Below are positions 22,607-31,179 of a stretch of DNA of 34,267 bases, in pieces (position 1 is the stretch's first letter; each line of letters opens with the position of its first letter). Below the pieces are notes generated by a model that was not told where the DNA came from, made no database searches, and worked only from the letters and a program-made list of their open reading frames with translations. Where the stretch lies: the NCBI GenBank assembly GCA_903873565.1, contig CAIQOY010000191.1, positions 1 to 34,267 of the forward strand, given 5' to 3'. Source of the DNA: an uncultured Actinomycetes bacterium (GTDB taxonomy: Bacteria > Actinomycetota > Thermoleophilia > Gaiellales > F1-60-MAGs149). Made by a program: the position numbers and the translations under genes.

Positions 22607-24718
22607 CTAGATCAGGGCGACGAGCGCCGGGATCAGCAGGATCGCGACGATGTTCGCGATCTTGATCATCGGGTTGATGGCCGGGCCCGCGGTGTCCTTG
22701 TAGGGATCGCCCACGGTGTCGCCGGTGACGGCGGCCTGGTGGGCGATGGAGCCCTTGCCGCCGTGCGCGCCGTCCTCGATCAGCTTCTTCGCGTTGTCCC
22801 ACGCGCCGCCGCCCGAGGTCATCGAGATGGCCAGGAACAGGCCGGTCACGATCGTGCCGAGCAGCAGGCCGCCCAGCATCTGCAGGGCGGAGTCGGTGAA
22901 GACCACGATCAGGCCCACCAGGATCGGGATCACGACCGGGATCGCGGCCGGCACCAGCATCTCGCGGAGCGCGGTGCGGGTCACGATGTCGACGCAGGTG
23001 CCGTACTCGGGGCGGTCCGTGCCGTCCATGATGCCCGGCTTCTCGCGGAACTGCCGGCGCACCTCCTCGACGACCGCCTTGCCGGCCTTGCCAACGGCGC
23101 TCATGCAGAAGGAGGCGAACACGAACGGCATCGCGCCGCCGATCAGGAGGCCGACCACGACCCACGGGTCGGACAGGTCGAACGCGATGTTCGTGAGCTC
23201 GAGCTTGCCCGCCTCCTCGAGCTTGATGATCAGCTCGTCGCGGTACGAGGCGAACAGGATCACCGCGGCGAGGCCGGCGGAGCCGATCGCGTAGCCCTTG
23301 GTGACCGCCTTGGTCGTGTTGCCGACCGCGTCGAGCGGGTCGGTGACCTTGTTGCGGACCTCCTCGGGGAGGCCCGCCATCTCGGCGATGCCGCCGGCGT
23401 TGTCGGTGACCGGGCCGAAGGCGTCGAGCGCGATGATCACGCCCGCCATCGACAGCATGGCGACGACCGCGATCGCGATGCCGACGAGGCCGGCGAGCGC
23501 GTTGGCGATCAGGATGCCGCCGCCGATCACGATCACCGGCAGGGCCGTGGCCTGCATCGAGTAGCCGAGGCCGCTGATGATGTTGGTGGCGTGGCCGGTG
23601 GTCGAGGCCTCCGCGACGTCCTTGACGGGGCGCCAGCGGGTGCCGGTGTAGTACTCGGTGATCGCCATCAGGAGCGCGGTGATCACGAGGCCGACGAGGG
23701 CGCAGATCAGGACGTCGGTGCTGCTCGCGCCGGACAGGGCGTCGGCGTGCTTGGCGATGGCGTCGTCGAGGCCGAGGATGGCCGGGACGAAGAGCACGGC
23801 GGAGATGACCGCCGACACGAGGACGCCGCGGTAGAGGGCGCCCATCACGCTGCCGCCCTCGCCGACGCGCACGACCAGCGTGCCGACGATCGAGGCGAGG
23901 CCGGACAGGCCGCCGAGGATCAGCGGGAGGCCGACGAGGGCCTCGGAGCCGGTGAACTGGCTGAGCAGGAGCATCGCCGCCACGATCGAGACCGCGTAGG
24001 TCTCGAACAGGTCCGCCGCCATGCCGGCGTCGTCGCCGACGTTGTCGCCGACGTTGTCCGCGATCACGGCCGGGTTGCGCGGGTCGTCCTCGGGGATGCC
24101 GGCCTCGATCTTGCCGACGAGGTCCGCGCCGACGTCGGCGCCCTTCGTGAAGATGCCGCCGCCGACGCGCGCGAAGACGGAGATCAGCGAGCCGCCGAAG
24201 CCGAGGCCGACGAGGCCGTAGATCGCCTCGCCCTGCGTGGCGCCCATCTGGAGCAGGAAGCCGTAGTAGCCGGCGACGCCGAGCAGGCCGAGGCCGACGA
24301 CGAGGATGCCGGTCACGGTGCCGCCCTTGAAGGCGACGTCGAGCGCCGGGCCGAGGCCCGACTTCGCGGCCTCCGCGGTGCGCACGTTGGCGCGCACGGC
24401 GACGTTCATGCCGATGAAGCCGGCGGCCGCCGACAGGATCGCGCCGATCAGGAAGCCGACGGCGACGCGCCAGCCGCCCAGGTCGGGCACGACGAGGAGG
24501 ATGATCGCCAGGATCACGGCGACGATGGCGACCGTCCGGTACTGACGGCTCAGGTAGGCGGAGGCGCCCTCCTGGATCGCCGCGGCGATCTCGCGCATCT
24601 TGTCGTCACCCTGGGGCTTGGACAGCACCCAGCGGGTCAGGATCAGCCCGTACAGGACGGTGATCGCGCCGCAGACCAGCGCGATCAGCACGGCATGCTC
24701 GGAGAAGAAGGTGGACAT
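22607..24718 (-). CDS. hppA: Membrane-bound proton-translocating pyrophosphatase, K+-independent type
   Basis: A 703-residue pump that couples pyrophosphate hydrolysis to ion transport across the cytoplasmic membrane. About 15-16 hydrophobic helices are visible. The pyrophosphate-binding segment reads D-V-G-A-D-L-V-G-K and D-N-V-G-D-N-V-G-D-D-A-G. At 466-475 (23294-23323) the sequence is G-N-T-T-K-A-V-T-K-G; a lysine at this place, rather than alanine, is the mark of the K+-independent H+-pumping subclass. ATG 24718. A TACCGT about 50 nt upstream could be the -10 box, and AAGGAG is present but far from the start. The gene is divergent from the thi operon. Confidence 0.95.
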   Translation of the reverse strand: MSTFFSEHAVLIALVCGAITVLYGLILTRWVLSKPQGDDKMREIAAAIQEGASAYLSRQYRTVAIVAVILAIILLVVPDLGGWRVAVGFLIGAILSAAAGFIGMNVAVRANVRTAEAAKSGLGPALDVAFKGGTVTGILVVGLGLLGVAGYYGFLLQMGATQGEAIYGLVGLGFGGSLISVFARVGGGIFTKGADVGADLVGKIEAGIPEDDPRNPAVIADNVGDNVGDDAGMAADLFETYAVSIVAAMLLLSQFTGSEALVGLPLILGGLSGLASIVGTLVVRVGEGGSVMGALYRGVLVSAVISAVLFVPAILGLDDAIAKHADALSGASSTDVLICALVGLVITALLMAITEYYTGTRWRPVKDVAEASTTGHATNIISGLGYSMQATALPVIVIGGGILIANALAGLVGIAIAVVAMLSMAGVIIALDAFGPVTDNAGGIAEMAGLPEEVRNKVTDPLDAVGNTTKAVTKGYAIGSAGLAAVILFASYRDELIIKLEEAGKLELTNIAFDLSDPWVVVGLLIGGAMPFVFASFCMSAVGKAGKAVVEEVRRQFREKPGIMDGTDRPEYGTCVDIVTRTALREMLVPAAIPVVIPILVGLIVVFTDSALQMLGGLLLGTIVTGLFLAISMTSGGGAWDNAKKLIEDGAHGGKGSIAHQAAVTGDTVGDPYKDTAGPAINPMIKIANIVAILLIPALVALI

Positions 24719-24814
24719 CAGGCTCGCTCGGCTCCTTGAGATCGACTCGCCGTCGGCGGGGGACGGCCGCCGAACGGTAGCAATCCGCCCCGTGCGCGCC
24801 CGCCGCTAGTCGGC

Positions 24815-24820
24815 TAGTGT
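24815..24820 (+). promoter_or_regulatory. Possible -10 box (TAGTGT) of the thi operon
   Basis: TAGTGT would start transcription near 24827, just before the TPP riboswitch aptamer. No clear -35. Confidence 0.4.
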
Positions 24821-24828
24821 TGGTGGCC

Positions 24829-24915
24829 GAGCGCGGGAGCCCGAGCGGGCTGAGAGGCGGGGTTCGACCCCGCGACCGCGGAACCTGATCTGGGTAAGAC
24901 CAGCGGAGGAAGCTC
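24829..24915 (+). ncRNA. TPP riboswitch (THI element)
   Basis: The aptamer is recognised by the conserved core: CTGAGA at 24850-24855 and then ACCTGATCTGGGTAA at 24883-24897 followed by GACCAGCGGAGGAA. The closing helix pairs GAGC (24829-24832) with GCTC (24912-24915). The thiS ribosome binding site GGAGG (24905-24909) lies inside the 3' part of the aptamer, so TPP binding would block translation directly. It controls thiS-thiG-thiED. Confidence 0.95.
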
Positions 24916-24916
24916 A

Positions 24917-25150
24917 ATGGCCACGCAGGAGCACGACGGCACCATCGGCATCGAGGCCAACGGGGAGCCGCTCGCCGTGGCCGCCGACGCGACGGTGCGG
25001 GACGTCGTCGCCGCCCTCGGGGCCGATCCCGACGAGCGCGGCATCGCCGTCGCCGTCGACGGCGCCGTGATCCCCCGCTCGGCGTGGGCGACGACGCGGC
25101 TGGCTCCGGCGCAGCGCGTGGAGGTGGTCCGTGCCACGGCCGGCGGCTGA
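24917..25150 (+). CDS. thiS: Sulfur carrier protein ThiS
   Basis: A 77-residue ubiquitin-like sulfur carrier for thiazole synthesis. It ends in the obligatory Gly-Gly, which ThiF adenylates and which then carries the thiocarboxylate. Beta strand and helix pattern fits (A-N-G-E-P at about 14-18; D-A-T-V-R-D-V-V). A 7-nt spacing separates GGAGG and ATG 24917. It overlaps thiG by 20 nt. It is slightly longer at the N-terminus than the 66-residue E. coli protein. Confidence 0.95.
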   Translation: MATQEHDGTIGIEANGEPLAVAADATVRDVVAALGADPDERGIAVAVDGAVIPRSAWATTRLAPAQRVEVVRATAGG

Positions 25151-25934
25151 TCCCGCGCCGTGGGCGGTGGCCGGCGGGGAGCTGCGCTCCCGGCTGATCC
25201 TCGGCTCCGGCGGCTTCGCCGACCTCGCCACCTTCGGCGCCGCGCTGGAGGCCGCGGGCAGCGACCTCGTGACCGTGGCGATGCGGCGCATCGACCAGGC
25301 GCCGCCCGGCCTCCTCGACGCCATCCACGCCGGCGGGGCCCGCGTCCTGCCCAACACGGCCGGCTGCTACAGCGCCGACGACGCGATCACCACCGCGCGC
25401 CTCGCCCGCGAGGCCCTCGAGACGGACTGGCTCAAGCTGGAGGTGATCGCCGACCCCGTCACGCTCCTGCCCGACCCGGAGGGCACGCTGGCCGCCGCGC
25501 GCGTCCTCGCCGGCGAGGGCTTCCGCGTCTTCGCCTACACCTCCGACGACCCGGTCCTCGGCCGGCGCCTCGAGGAGGCGGGCTGCGCCGCGGTGATGCC
25601 GCTGGGCAGCCCGATCGGCAGCGGCCTCGGCATCCTCAACCCGCACGCGATCTCGCTCCTGCGCGAGGCGGTCGCGGTCCCCGTCGTGCTGGACGCCGGC
25701 CTCGGGACCGCGAGCGACGCGGCGCTGGCCCTCGAGCTGGGCTGCGACGCGGTGCTCGCCGCCACCGCGATCAGCCGCAGCGCCGATCCCCCGCGCATGG
25801 CCGCCGCCTTCCGGCACGCGGTCGAGGCCGGGCACCTGGCCGCGGGCGCGGGCCGGGTGCCGCGCCGGCGCCACGCGCAGGCCTCGACGCCCACGGCGGG
25901 CCTGCCGGACCTCAAGCCGGGGGACGGCGCGTGA
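25131..25934 (+). CDS. thiG: Thiazole synthase ThiG
   Basis: A 267-residue TIM-barrel enzyme that forms the thiazole phosphate from deoxyxylulose 5-phosphate, ThiS-thiocarboxylate and dehydroglycine. The Schiff-base lysine is in D-W-L-K-L-E-V-I. I see G-S-G-G-F near the start, N-T-A-G-C, M-P-L-G-S-P-I-G-S and G-L-G-T-A-S-D-A-A for phosphate binding. GTG 25131 overlaps thiS; the stop overlaps thiED as GTGA. About the usual length, with a short Arg/Pro tail after residue 245. No thiO or thiH lies next to it. Confidence 0.96.
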   Translation: MPRPAADPAPWAVAGGELRSRLILGSGGFADLATFGAALEAAGSDLVTVAMRRIDQAPPGLLDAIHAGGARVLPNTAGCYSADDAITTARLAREALETDWLKLEVIADPVTLLPDPEGTLAAARVLAGEGFRVFAYTSDDPVLGRRLEEAGCAAVMPLGSPIGSGLGILNPHAISLLREAVAVPVVLDAGLGTASDAALALELGCDAVLAATAISRSADPPRMAAAFRHAVEAGHLAAGAGRVPRRRHAQASTPTAGLPDLKPGDGA

Positions 25935-27355
25935 GGACCCGCGCCGAGCGGCTGCGGCTGCTCGCCGAGGCCCGGGTCTACGCGATCGCCCCGGCCGCCA
26001 TCCGCGCGGGCGAGCTCGCGGACTGGATCCCGCGCCTCCACGCGGCGGGCGCGGGCATCGTGCAGCTGCGCGACCGCGGCATCCCGCCGGCGCAGCTGCG
26101 CGACGCCGCGGCGGCCTGCGCCGCGGCCGCACGGGCGTGCGGGGCGCTCCTGATCGTCAACGACGATCCCGCGCTGGCGGCGGAGGTCGGCGCCGACGGG
26201 GTCCACCTCGGCCAGGACGATGGCGCGATCGGGTGGGCGCGCGGGATCGTCGGACCGGAGGCGATCGTCGGACGCACGACCCGCGGCGGCGAGGTGCTCG
26301 CGGCCGCCGAGGCCGAGGGCGCCGACTACGCCTCGGTCAGCCCGCTCTGGGCGACGCCGACGAAGCCGGACCGCGCGCCGGCCGGGCTCGGCGCGGCGAT
26401 CGCCGCCGCGCGCACGGCGACGATCCCGTGGTTCGCCCTCGGCGGCCTCGATCCGCAGCGCGCGCGCCGCGTCGCCGCGGTCGGGGCGACCCGCATCGCG
26501 GCGGTGCGCGAGATCGCCGAGGCGGCCGACCCGGCCGCGGCGGTGCGCGCCCTCGTCGCCTGCCTCGACACGGACCCGCGCGTCCTCGCCGTCGCGGGCT
26601 CCGACTCGGGCGGCGGCGCCGGCCTCCAGGCCGACGTCAAGGCGATCAGCGCGGCCGGCGGCTTCGCGATGACGGCGGTCACGGCGCTGACGGCCCAGAG
26701 CACCGTCGGCGTCGAGGCCGTCCACCCCGTCCCGGCCGACTTCGTGGCCCGCCAGATGCGCGTCGCGATCGACGACCTCGGCGTCGACGCCGTCAAGACC
26801 GGGATGCTGGCCGACGCCGCGGTGATCGAGGCGGTGGCCGCCGAGATCGCCGCGCTCGACCCGACCCTGCTCGTGCCGGTGGTCGTCGACCCCGTGCTGC
26901 GCGCCGAGTCGGGCGCGAGCCTGCTCGCCGCGGACGCGCTGCGGGTCCTGCGCGAGCGGCTCGCGCCGCTGGCCACCGTCCTCACCCCGAATCTGTTCGA
27001 GGCGCAGGCCCTCACGGGCGCCGAGACCGACGACCCCGCGGAGCTGGCCCGCCGCCTCGCGGCCGCCATCGGCACCGCGGTCGTCGTCACCGGGGGCCAC
27101 GGGCCGTCGTCCGCCGACGTGCTCTGCGTGGAGGGCGACCTCCACGTGATCGAGGGCCCGCGCCTCGACGTGGCGCACACCCACGGCGCCGGCTGCACCT
27201 ACGCGTCCACGCTGGCCACCCTCCTCGGCGGCGGCCTGCCCCTGCCGGAGGCCGCGGCGCAGGCCAAGCGGACCGCGACCGCCGCCGTCCGGGCCGGGCG
27301 CTCCTACGGCGCCGGGGCCGGGCCCGTCGACGTCATCCGCGGCGCGCGCGGCTGA
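25931..27355 (+). CDS. thiED: Fused thiamine-phosphate synthase / HMP(-P) kinase (ThiE-ThiD)
   Basis: A 474-residue two-domain enzyme. Residues about 1-205 are ThiE, joining thiazole phosphate and HMP-PP (G-I-V-Q-L-R-D-R at about 43-50; L-I-V-N-D-D; G-V-H-L-G-Q-D-D; then S-P-L-W-A-T-P-T-K). Residues about 216-474 are ThiD, phosphorylating HMP and HMP-P (V-A-G-S-D-S-G-G-G-A-G-L-Q-A-D at about 219; G-A-G-C-T-Y near the end). Both domains look intact. The fused order ThiE then ThiD joins the last two pyrimidine-branch steps in one chain. GTG 25931 overlaps the thiG stop. The last 23 nt overlap the convergent deacetylase gene. Confidence 0.93.
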   Translation: MRTRAERLRLLAEARVYAIAPAAIRAGELADWIPRLHAAGAGIVQLRDRGIPPAQLRDAAAACAAAARACGALLIVNDDPALAAEVGADGVHLGQDDGAIGWARGIVGPEAIVGRTTRGGEVLAAAEAEGADYASVSPLWATPTKPDRAPAGLGAAIAAARTATIPWFALGGLDPQRARRVAAVGATRIAAVREIAEAADPAAAVRALVACLDTDPRVLAVAGSDSGGGAGLQADVKAISAAGGFAMTAVTALTAQSTVGVEAVHPVPADFVARQMRVAIDDLGVDAVKTGMLADAAVIEAVAAEIAALDPTLLVPVVVDPVLRAESGASLLAADALRVLRERLAPLATVLTPNLFEAQALTGAETDDPAELARRLAAAIGTAVVVTGGHGPSSADVLCVEGDLHVIEGPRLDVAHTHGAGCTYASTLATLLGGGLPLPEAAAQAKRTATAAVRAGRSYGAGAGPVDVIRGARG

Positions 27356-28655
27356 GGTACGACGCGGTCCCGAACAGCTCGTCGAGCGACACCGGCTCGA
27401 GGCCGCGGGCCCGCAGCCCGCGCACCATCCCCGGCACCGCCGCGGCGGTGTTGGCCTCGACGTGCATCACGACGATCGACCCCGGGCGGGACTTCGACAC
27501 CACGCGCTCGACGAGGACGCCGGGGGCCGGCTTCAGGTAGTCGGAGGGATCGACGTCCCAGAGCACCGTCCAGGCCATGCCCTCGGCGCCGGCGGACGCG
27601 CGCACGCCCGCATCGACGTCACCGTAGGGCGGCCGGAAGAACGGCGCCGGCGAGGCCTTGGCGACGCTCCACCAGATCTCCCGGTCGCCCGCGATCTGGC
27701 TGCGCTGCTCGCCCGCCGCCTCCTTGGTCATCCACGGGTGGGCCCAGGTGTGCGAGCCGATCGTGTGGCCCTCCGCGACGGTGCGCCGCGCCGCGTCGGG
27801 GTTGGCCCGCACGTTGACGCCGTTGCAGAAGAAGGTGCCCTTCACGCGCGCGCGCCGCAGCGCGGCGAGGAGCTGCAGCCACGGACCCGAGTCGAGGCAG
27901 TCGTCGAAGGTCAGCGCGACCTTGTCGCCCGCCTCGGGCAGGCGGTAGATCTGCGTGCTGGTCACGGCCCGCGCGACGCGCAGGAGCTGCGCGTCGCCGG
28001 TCCCGCGCCGCCCGACCGCGTCGTCGGCGGCCACGCGCAGCCGGTAGACCCCGGGCAGGAGCAGGCGCCCCTTGACGCGCAGGTTCCAGGCCAGCTCGGA
28101 GGCGCCGTCGACGGGCGTCGGCATCCTCACGCGCCCGATCTCGACGCCGAGCTGGCTCTCGACCACGAGGCGCATGGCCACGGCCCCCGAGAGGTCCTCC
28201 GCGCTGGCCCGCACGCGCACCGGGCCCCGGCTCGTGGTCGCCGGCGTCGCCGCCGGCGCCGTCACCACGGGATCGGCGCCGTCGCGGGTCACGGGCGTGA
28301 GGGCGTCCTGGGCGACGCCGGCGGCGTCCGTCAGGCGGGCGCGCACCGCGTAGTGCCCGTCGGGGACGCCGGCCCCGTCCCACGTGAGGGTCTGCTCCTG
28401 CCCCGCGACGACCGCCGTCGGCGCGAGCAGGGAGGCGACGGCGATCCCGCCCGCCGTGACCACGTCGACCTGCAGCGTCCCCGCGCTCTGCGCCACCACC
28501 GTGACGGTCGCCCGGTTGGCCTGCGGGGTGGCCTCGGGGTCGAAGGCGGCCGGCGCGACCTGCGCGGAGACCGCGGCGCTGGTCACGGGCGCGATCGGCA
28601 GCGGCGCCGCGGGGGCGGCGAAGAGGGTCAGTCCGACGGCGACGGCGGCGAGCAC
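27333..28655 (-). CDS. Exported polysaccharide deacetylase (NodB) with N-terminal Ig-like domains
   Basis: A 440-residue protein. An N-terminal hydrophobic stretch (1-25) looks like a signal peptide or anchor, though without a basic start. Residues about 45-230 form two beta domains with a FlgD-like pattern (L-T-W-D-G, V-P-D-G-H-Y). The NodB domain (about 238-435) has T249-F-D-D-C253, with the two metal Asp, H302-x3-H306 and R341-P-P-Y-G-D346; Cys replaces the usual Gly of TFDDGP. Predicted role: deacetylation of cell-wall or envelope glycan. GTG 28655 follows mtnP by 18 nt. The ribosome binding site is weak. Confidence 0.83.
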   Translation of the reverse strand: MLAAVAVGLTLFAAPAAPLPIAPVTSAAVSAQVAPAAFDPEATPQANRATVTVVAQSAGTLQVDVVTAGGIAVASLLAPTAVVAGQEQTLTWDGAGVPDGHYAVRARLTDAAGVAQDALTPVTRDGADPVVTAPAATPATTSRGPVRVRASAEDLSGAVAMRLVVESQLGVEIGRVRMPTPVDGASELAWNLRVKGRLLLPGVYRLRVAADDAVGRRGTGDAQLLRVARAVTSTQIYRLPEAGDKVALTFDDCLDSGPWLQLLAALRRARVKGTFFCNGVNVRANPDAARRTVAEGHTIGSHTWAHPWMTKEAAGEQRSQIAGDREIWWSVAKASPAPFFRPPYGDVDAGVRASAGAEGMAWTVLWDVDPSDYLKPAPGVLVERVVSKSRPGSIVVMHVEANTAAAVPGMVRGLRARGLEPVSLDELFGTASYLSRARRG

Positions 28656-28672
28656 GGGACCGTGTTCCGCCC

Positions 28673-29473
28673 CTAGAGGCGCGCTCCTGCCAGCGCGTGC
28701 CGGCAGGGATCGTCGGCGGGGCGCTCCGGCAGGGCGGCGATCGCGCTGGCGAGCAGGTCGCGCAGCACGTCGAGGTTGGCCGCGAACGCGGCGAGCACGT
28801 CGTCCGCCTGCACCGCCTCCCCCGCGTCCGCCTCGACGCCGGTGTCGTAGTCGGTGATCAGCGCGATCGACGCGTAGCAGAGCTCGAGCTCCCGGGCGAG
28901 CGCGGCCTCCGGGTAGCCGGTCATGTTGATGACCTGCCAGCCCATCTGGCGGTACCAGCGCGACTCGGCCCGCGTCGAGAAGCGCGGACCCTCGACGACG
29001 ACCATGGTGCCGCCGTCGCGCACGTCCGCCCCGACCGCGCGGCCGGCCGCGAGCAGCGCGGCGCGCAGGTGCGGGCAGTACGGGTCGGCCGTGGACACGT
29101 GCGTCGCGCCGGGGCCGTCGTAGAAGGTGTGGCTGCGGCCCGAGGTGCGGTCGACGAACTGGTCGACGACGCAGAACGCGCCCGGCGGCAGGGCGGGGTC
29201 GAGGGACCCGGCCGCGCACGGGGCCAGGATGCGCTCGACCCCGAGCTCGCGCATCGCCCAGAGGTTGGCGCGGTACGGGATCCGGTGCGGCGGCAGGTCG
29301 TGGCCGCGGCCGTGCCGGGGCAGGAAGGCGACCCGCTGCCCGCCGACCTCGGCGATGCGGACGGCGTCGGACGGGTCGCCGTACGGCGTCTCGACCCGCA
29401 CCTCCTCGGCCCCCTCCAGGTACTGGCCGAAGCCCGACCCGCCGAACACGCCGATCGCGGCGCGTCCGCTCAC
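28673..29473 (-). CDS. mtnP: S-methyl-5'-thioadenosine phosphorylase
   Basis: A 266-residue phosphorylase of the PNP/MTAP family 2, cleaving methylthioadenosine to adenine and methylthioribose 1-phosphate. G-V-F-G-G-S-G-F (8-15) and the P-R-H-G-R-G-H and H-R-I-P-Y-R-A-N blocks (52-70) bind phosphate. The N-M-T-G-Y-P-E-A segment and T-D-Y-D near the end supply the substrate pocket; the Asp there favours a 6-aminopurine. It resembles the mycobacterial protein. GTG 29473 overlaps the DUF1844-like gene stop as GTGA. The adenine product could feed apt at the left of this window. Confidence 0.93.
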   Translation of the reverse strand: MSGRAAIGVFGGSGFGQYLEGAEEVRVETPYGDPSDAVRIAEVGGQRVAFLPRHGRGHDLPPHRIPYRANLWAMRELGVERILAPCAAGSLDPALPPGAFCVVDQFVDRTSGRSHTFYDGPGATHVSTADPYCPHLRAALLAAGRAVGADVRDGGTMVVVEGPRFSTRAESRWYRQMGWQVINMTGYPEAALARELELCYASIALITDYDTGVEADAGEAVQADDVLAAFAANLDVLRDLLASAIAALPERPADDPCRHALAGARL

Positions 29474-29943
29474 ACGTCGCCGCCCGGCGTCCAGATCTTG
29501 GGCCGCGGGACCTCGGTGCGGGGCGGCGCCGGGGCGGGCGGTGCGGCGGCCGCGGGTGCGGCGCTCGCCGGGTCGCCCTCCGCCGCCGCCGCTTCGTCCG
29601 ACAGGCGCACGGCCTCGGCGAAGGCCAGCTTGAGGTCGGCGAGGGCGCGTCGCAGCTCCTCCACCTGCGGGGGCAGCGGCGCCCCCTCGGGGAAGGCCGC
29701 CGCGAGCGTCTCGATCAGGGCGTCCGCGGACGAGATCGCGAGGCTGGCCTGCACGGCGTCGCCGCCGTTGACCATCCCCGGGATCATCCCGAGCTGCCCC
29801 GCGCCGATCGACATCAGCTCGGAGGCGACCTGCAGGATCAGCCCCTCGACGCGCAGCTGGGACAGGTCCAGCTCCTGCGGCGGCTCGCCGCCGGGCGCGG
29901 CTCCGGCCTCCGGGGCCGGCTCGTTCTCGGGCTCATCGGCCAT
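29470..29943 (-). CDS. DUF1844-like protein with Pro-Ala tail
   Basis: A 157-residue cytoplasmic protein of unknown role. Residues about 30-115 match the layout of DUF1844 proteins of actinobacteria: V-x2-L-I-x-Q-V-A-S-E-L-M-S-x-G-A-x-Q-L-G followed by a helix and an end of the form L-R-R-A-L-A-D-L-K-L-A-F. The N-terminus is acidic and Pro-rich, and the last 35 residues are Pro-Ala repeats. Starts at ATG 29943, overlapping ybdK by 11 nt, and is coupled to mtnP. Confidence 0.8.
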   Translation of the reverse strand: MADEPENEPAPEAGAAPGGEPPQELDLSQLRVEGLILQVASELMSIGAGQLGMIPGMVNGGDAVQASLAISSADALIETLAAAFPEGAPLPPQVEELRRALADLKLAFAEAVRLSDEAAAAEGDPASAAPAAAAPPAPAPPRTEVPRPKIWTPGGDV

Positions 29944-31129
29944 CGAGCACCTCCTTCAGGCGCCGGGCGGACGCCATCGTGATCTCGACCTGCTCGGCGT
30001 GGATCGCCGACATGTCCTCTCCCGCCTCGACGCGGGCCTTCCAGCGCGAGGCGTGGTCCCCATTCTGCAGCAGATCCTCCAGCGGCTCGAGCCAGGGCGC
30101 GAGGCCGAGGGCCTCGACCTCCGGCGAGCAGGCCGCGAGCAGGGCGCGGGCGTGGTCCGCCGCGCCGACCACCGCCCGCCGCTCCAGGTCGATCTGCCCG
30201 CGGTCGGTGCCCCAGCGCAGCGCCCGCCAGAGGTTCTCCTCGATGTCGCTCGGGCGGTCGGGCGGCGGCAGCTCGCCGGCGTCGTAGAGGCGCGCCGCGC
30301 GCGCCGCCAGTGCCGTCTGGAGCGCCGCCAGGGCGATCGACTCGGCGATGTCGGGCAGCGCGTCGCAGGCGCGCACCTCGACCGTGCCGAAGGACTGGTG
30401 CGGGCGCACGGTCCACCAGATCTCGGTGTGCTCGCGGATCGACTCCGTCTCGAGCAGGAAGCGGACGTAGCGGTCGTAGTCAGCCCAGTCGGCGAAGACG
30501 TCGGGGACGCCGCAGCGCGGGAACATGCGCGTGAAGATCTGGGTGCGCGTCGAGCGCAGGTGCGTGATGCGCCCCTCGAGCCACGGCGACGAGCACGACA
30601 GCGCGAGCAGGATCGGGACGTGGCTGCGCATGTGGTTGGCCACCGCCATCGCGCGGTCCGCGCCGCGGATGCCGACGTGCACGTGCATCCCGAAGGTGTT
30701 GTTGCGCCACGCGATGTAGCGCAGCGTGCCCTCGACGATCCGGTAGTGCGGCGTGTCGATGATGCGCTGCTCGGTCCACGGCGACGTCGGGTGGGTCCCG
30801 GTGGCCCCGATCGCGACGCCGAGCCGCTCGGCCTCCTCCATCAGCGCGATCCGCCGGTCGACGATCATCCGGGCCGCCTCGTCGAAGGTAGCCCCGCGGC
30901 CGGTCTTGACCTCGATCTCGGAGGCGATCAGCTCGCCGGCGACGTTGCCGTGGAGCGGCCCGGCCTCGCAGGCGTCGCGCAGCTCCTCGAAGCGGTTGCA
31001 CATCCGCAGCGAGTCGCGATCGAGGATCTGGAACTCCTCCTCGATCCCGATCGTGAAGTCGGTCGCGTCGGCGAAGTGCGAACGGGCGGCGTCGAGCGCC
31101 GCATAGGAGTCCTCGACCGACGCGCCCAT
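29933..31129 (-). CDS. ybdK: YbdK-type carboxylate-amine ligase (GCS2 family)
   Basis: A 398-residue ATP-dependent ligase of the glutamate-cysteine ligase 2 family. F-T-I-G-I-E-E-E-F-Q (25-34) is the ATP/metal strand, and N-T-F-G-M-H-V-H-V-G with R-S-T-R-T-Q-I-F-x-R further on fit YbdK. Family members make a gamma-glutamyl bond with low activity or an unknown amine. ATG 31129 is chosen; TACCCT lies 9 nt upstream (31139-31144). The first gene of ybdK-DUF1844-mtnP-deacetylase. In mycothiol users glutathione synthesis is not expected, so substrate stays open. Confidence 0.88.
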   Translation of the reverse strand: MGASVEDSYAALDAARSHFADATDFTIGIEEEFQILDRDSLRMCNRFEELRDACEAGPLHGNVAGELIASEIEVKTGRGATFDEAARMIVDRRIALMEEAERLGVAIGATGTHPTSPWTEQRIIDTPHYRIVEGTLRYIAWRNNTFGMHVHVGIRGADRAMAVANHMRSHVPILLALSCSSPWLEGRITHLRSTRTQIFTRMFPRCGVPDVFADWADYDRYVRFLLETESIREHTEIWWTVRPHQSFGTVEVRACDALPDIAESIALAALQTALAARAARLYDAGELPPPDRPSDIEENLWRALRWGTDRGQIDLERRAVVGAADHARALLAACSPEVEALGLAPWLEPLEDLLQNGDHASRWKARVEAGEDMSAIHAEQVEITMASARRLKEVLDGR

Positions 31130-31138
31130 GGCCGCGCA

Positions 31139-31144
31139 AGGGTA
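31139..31144 (-). promoter_or_regulatory. Possible -10 box (TACCCT) of the ybdK operon
   Basis: TACCCT is 9 nt before ATG 31129. The divergent gene at 31193 has its own TACCCT at 31180-31185, so the two promoters lie back to back. Confidence 0.4.
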
Positions 31145-31179
31145 CCAGCGGCCGCGCGGCGCCTTCCCCGCATGGGCGC

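Noticed and set aside
22739..24739. Long plus-strand open frame opposite hppA
   Set aside because: Asp/Arg/His-rich low-complexity translation with no motif; hppA is certain.
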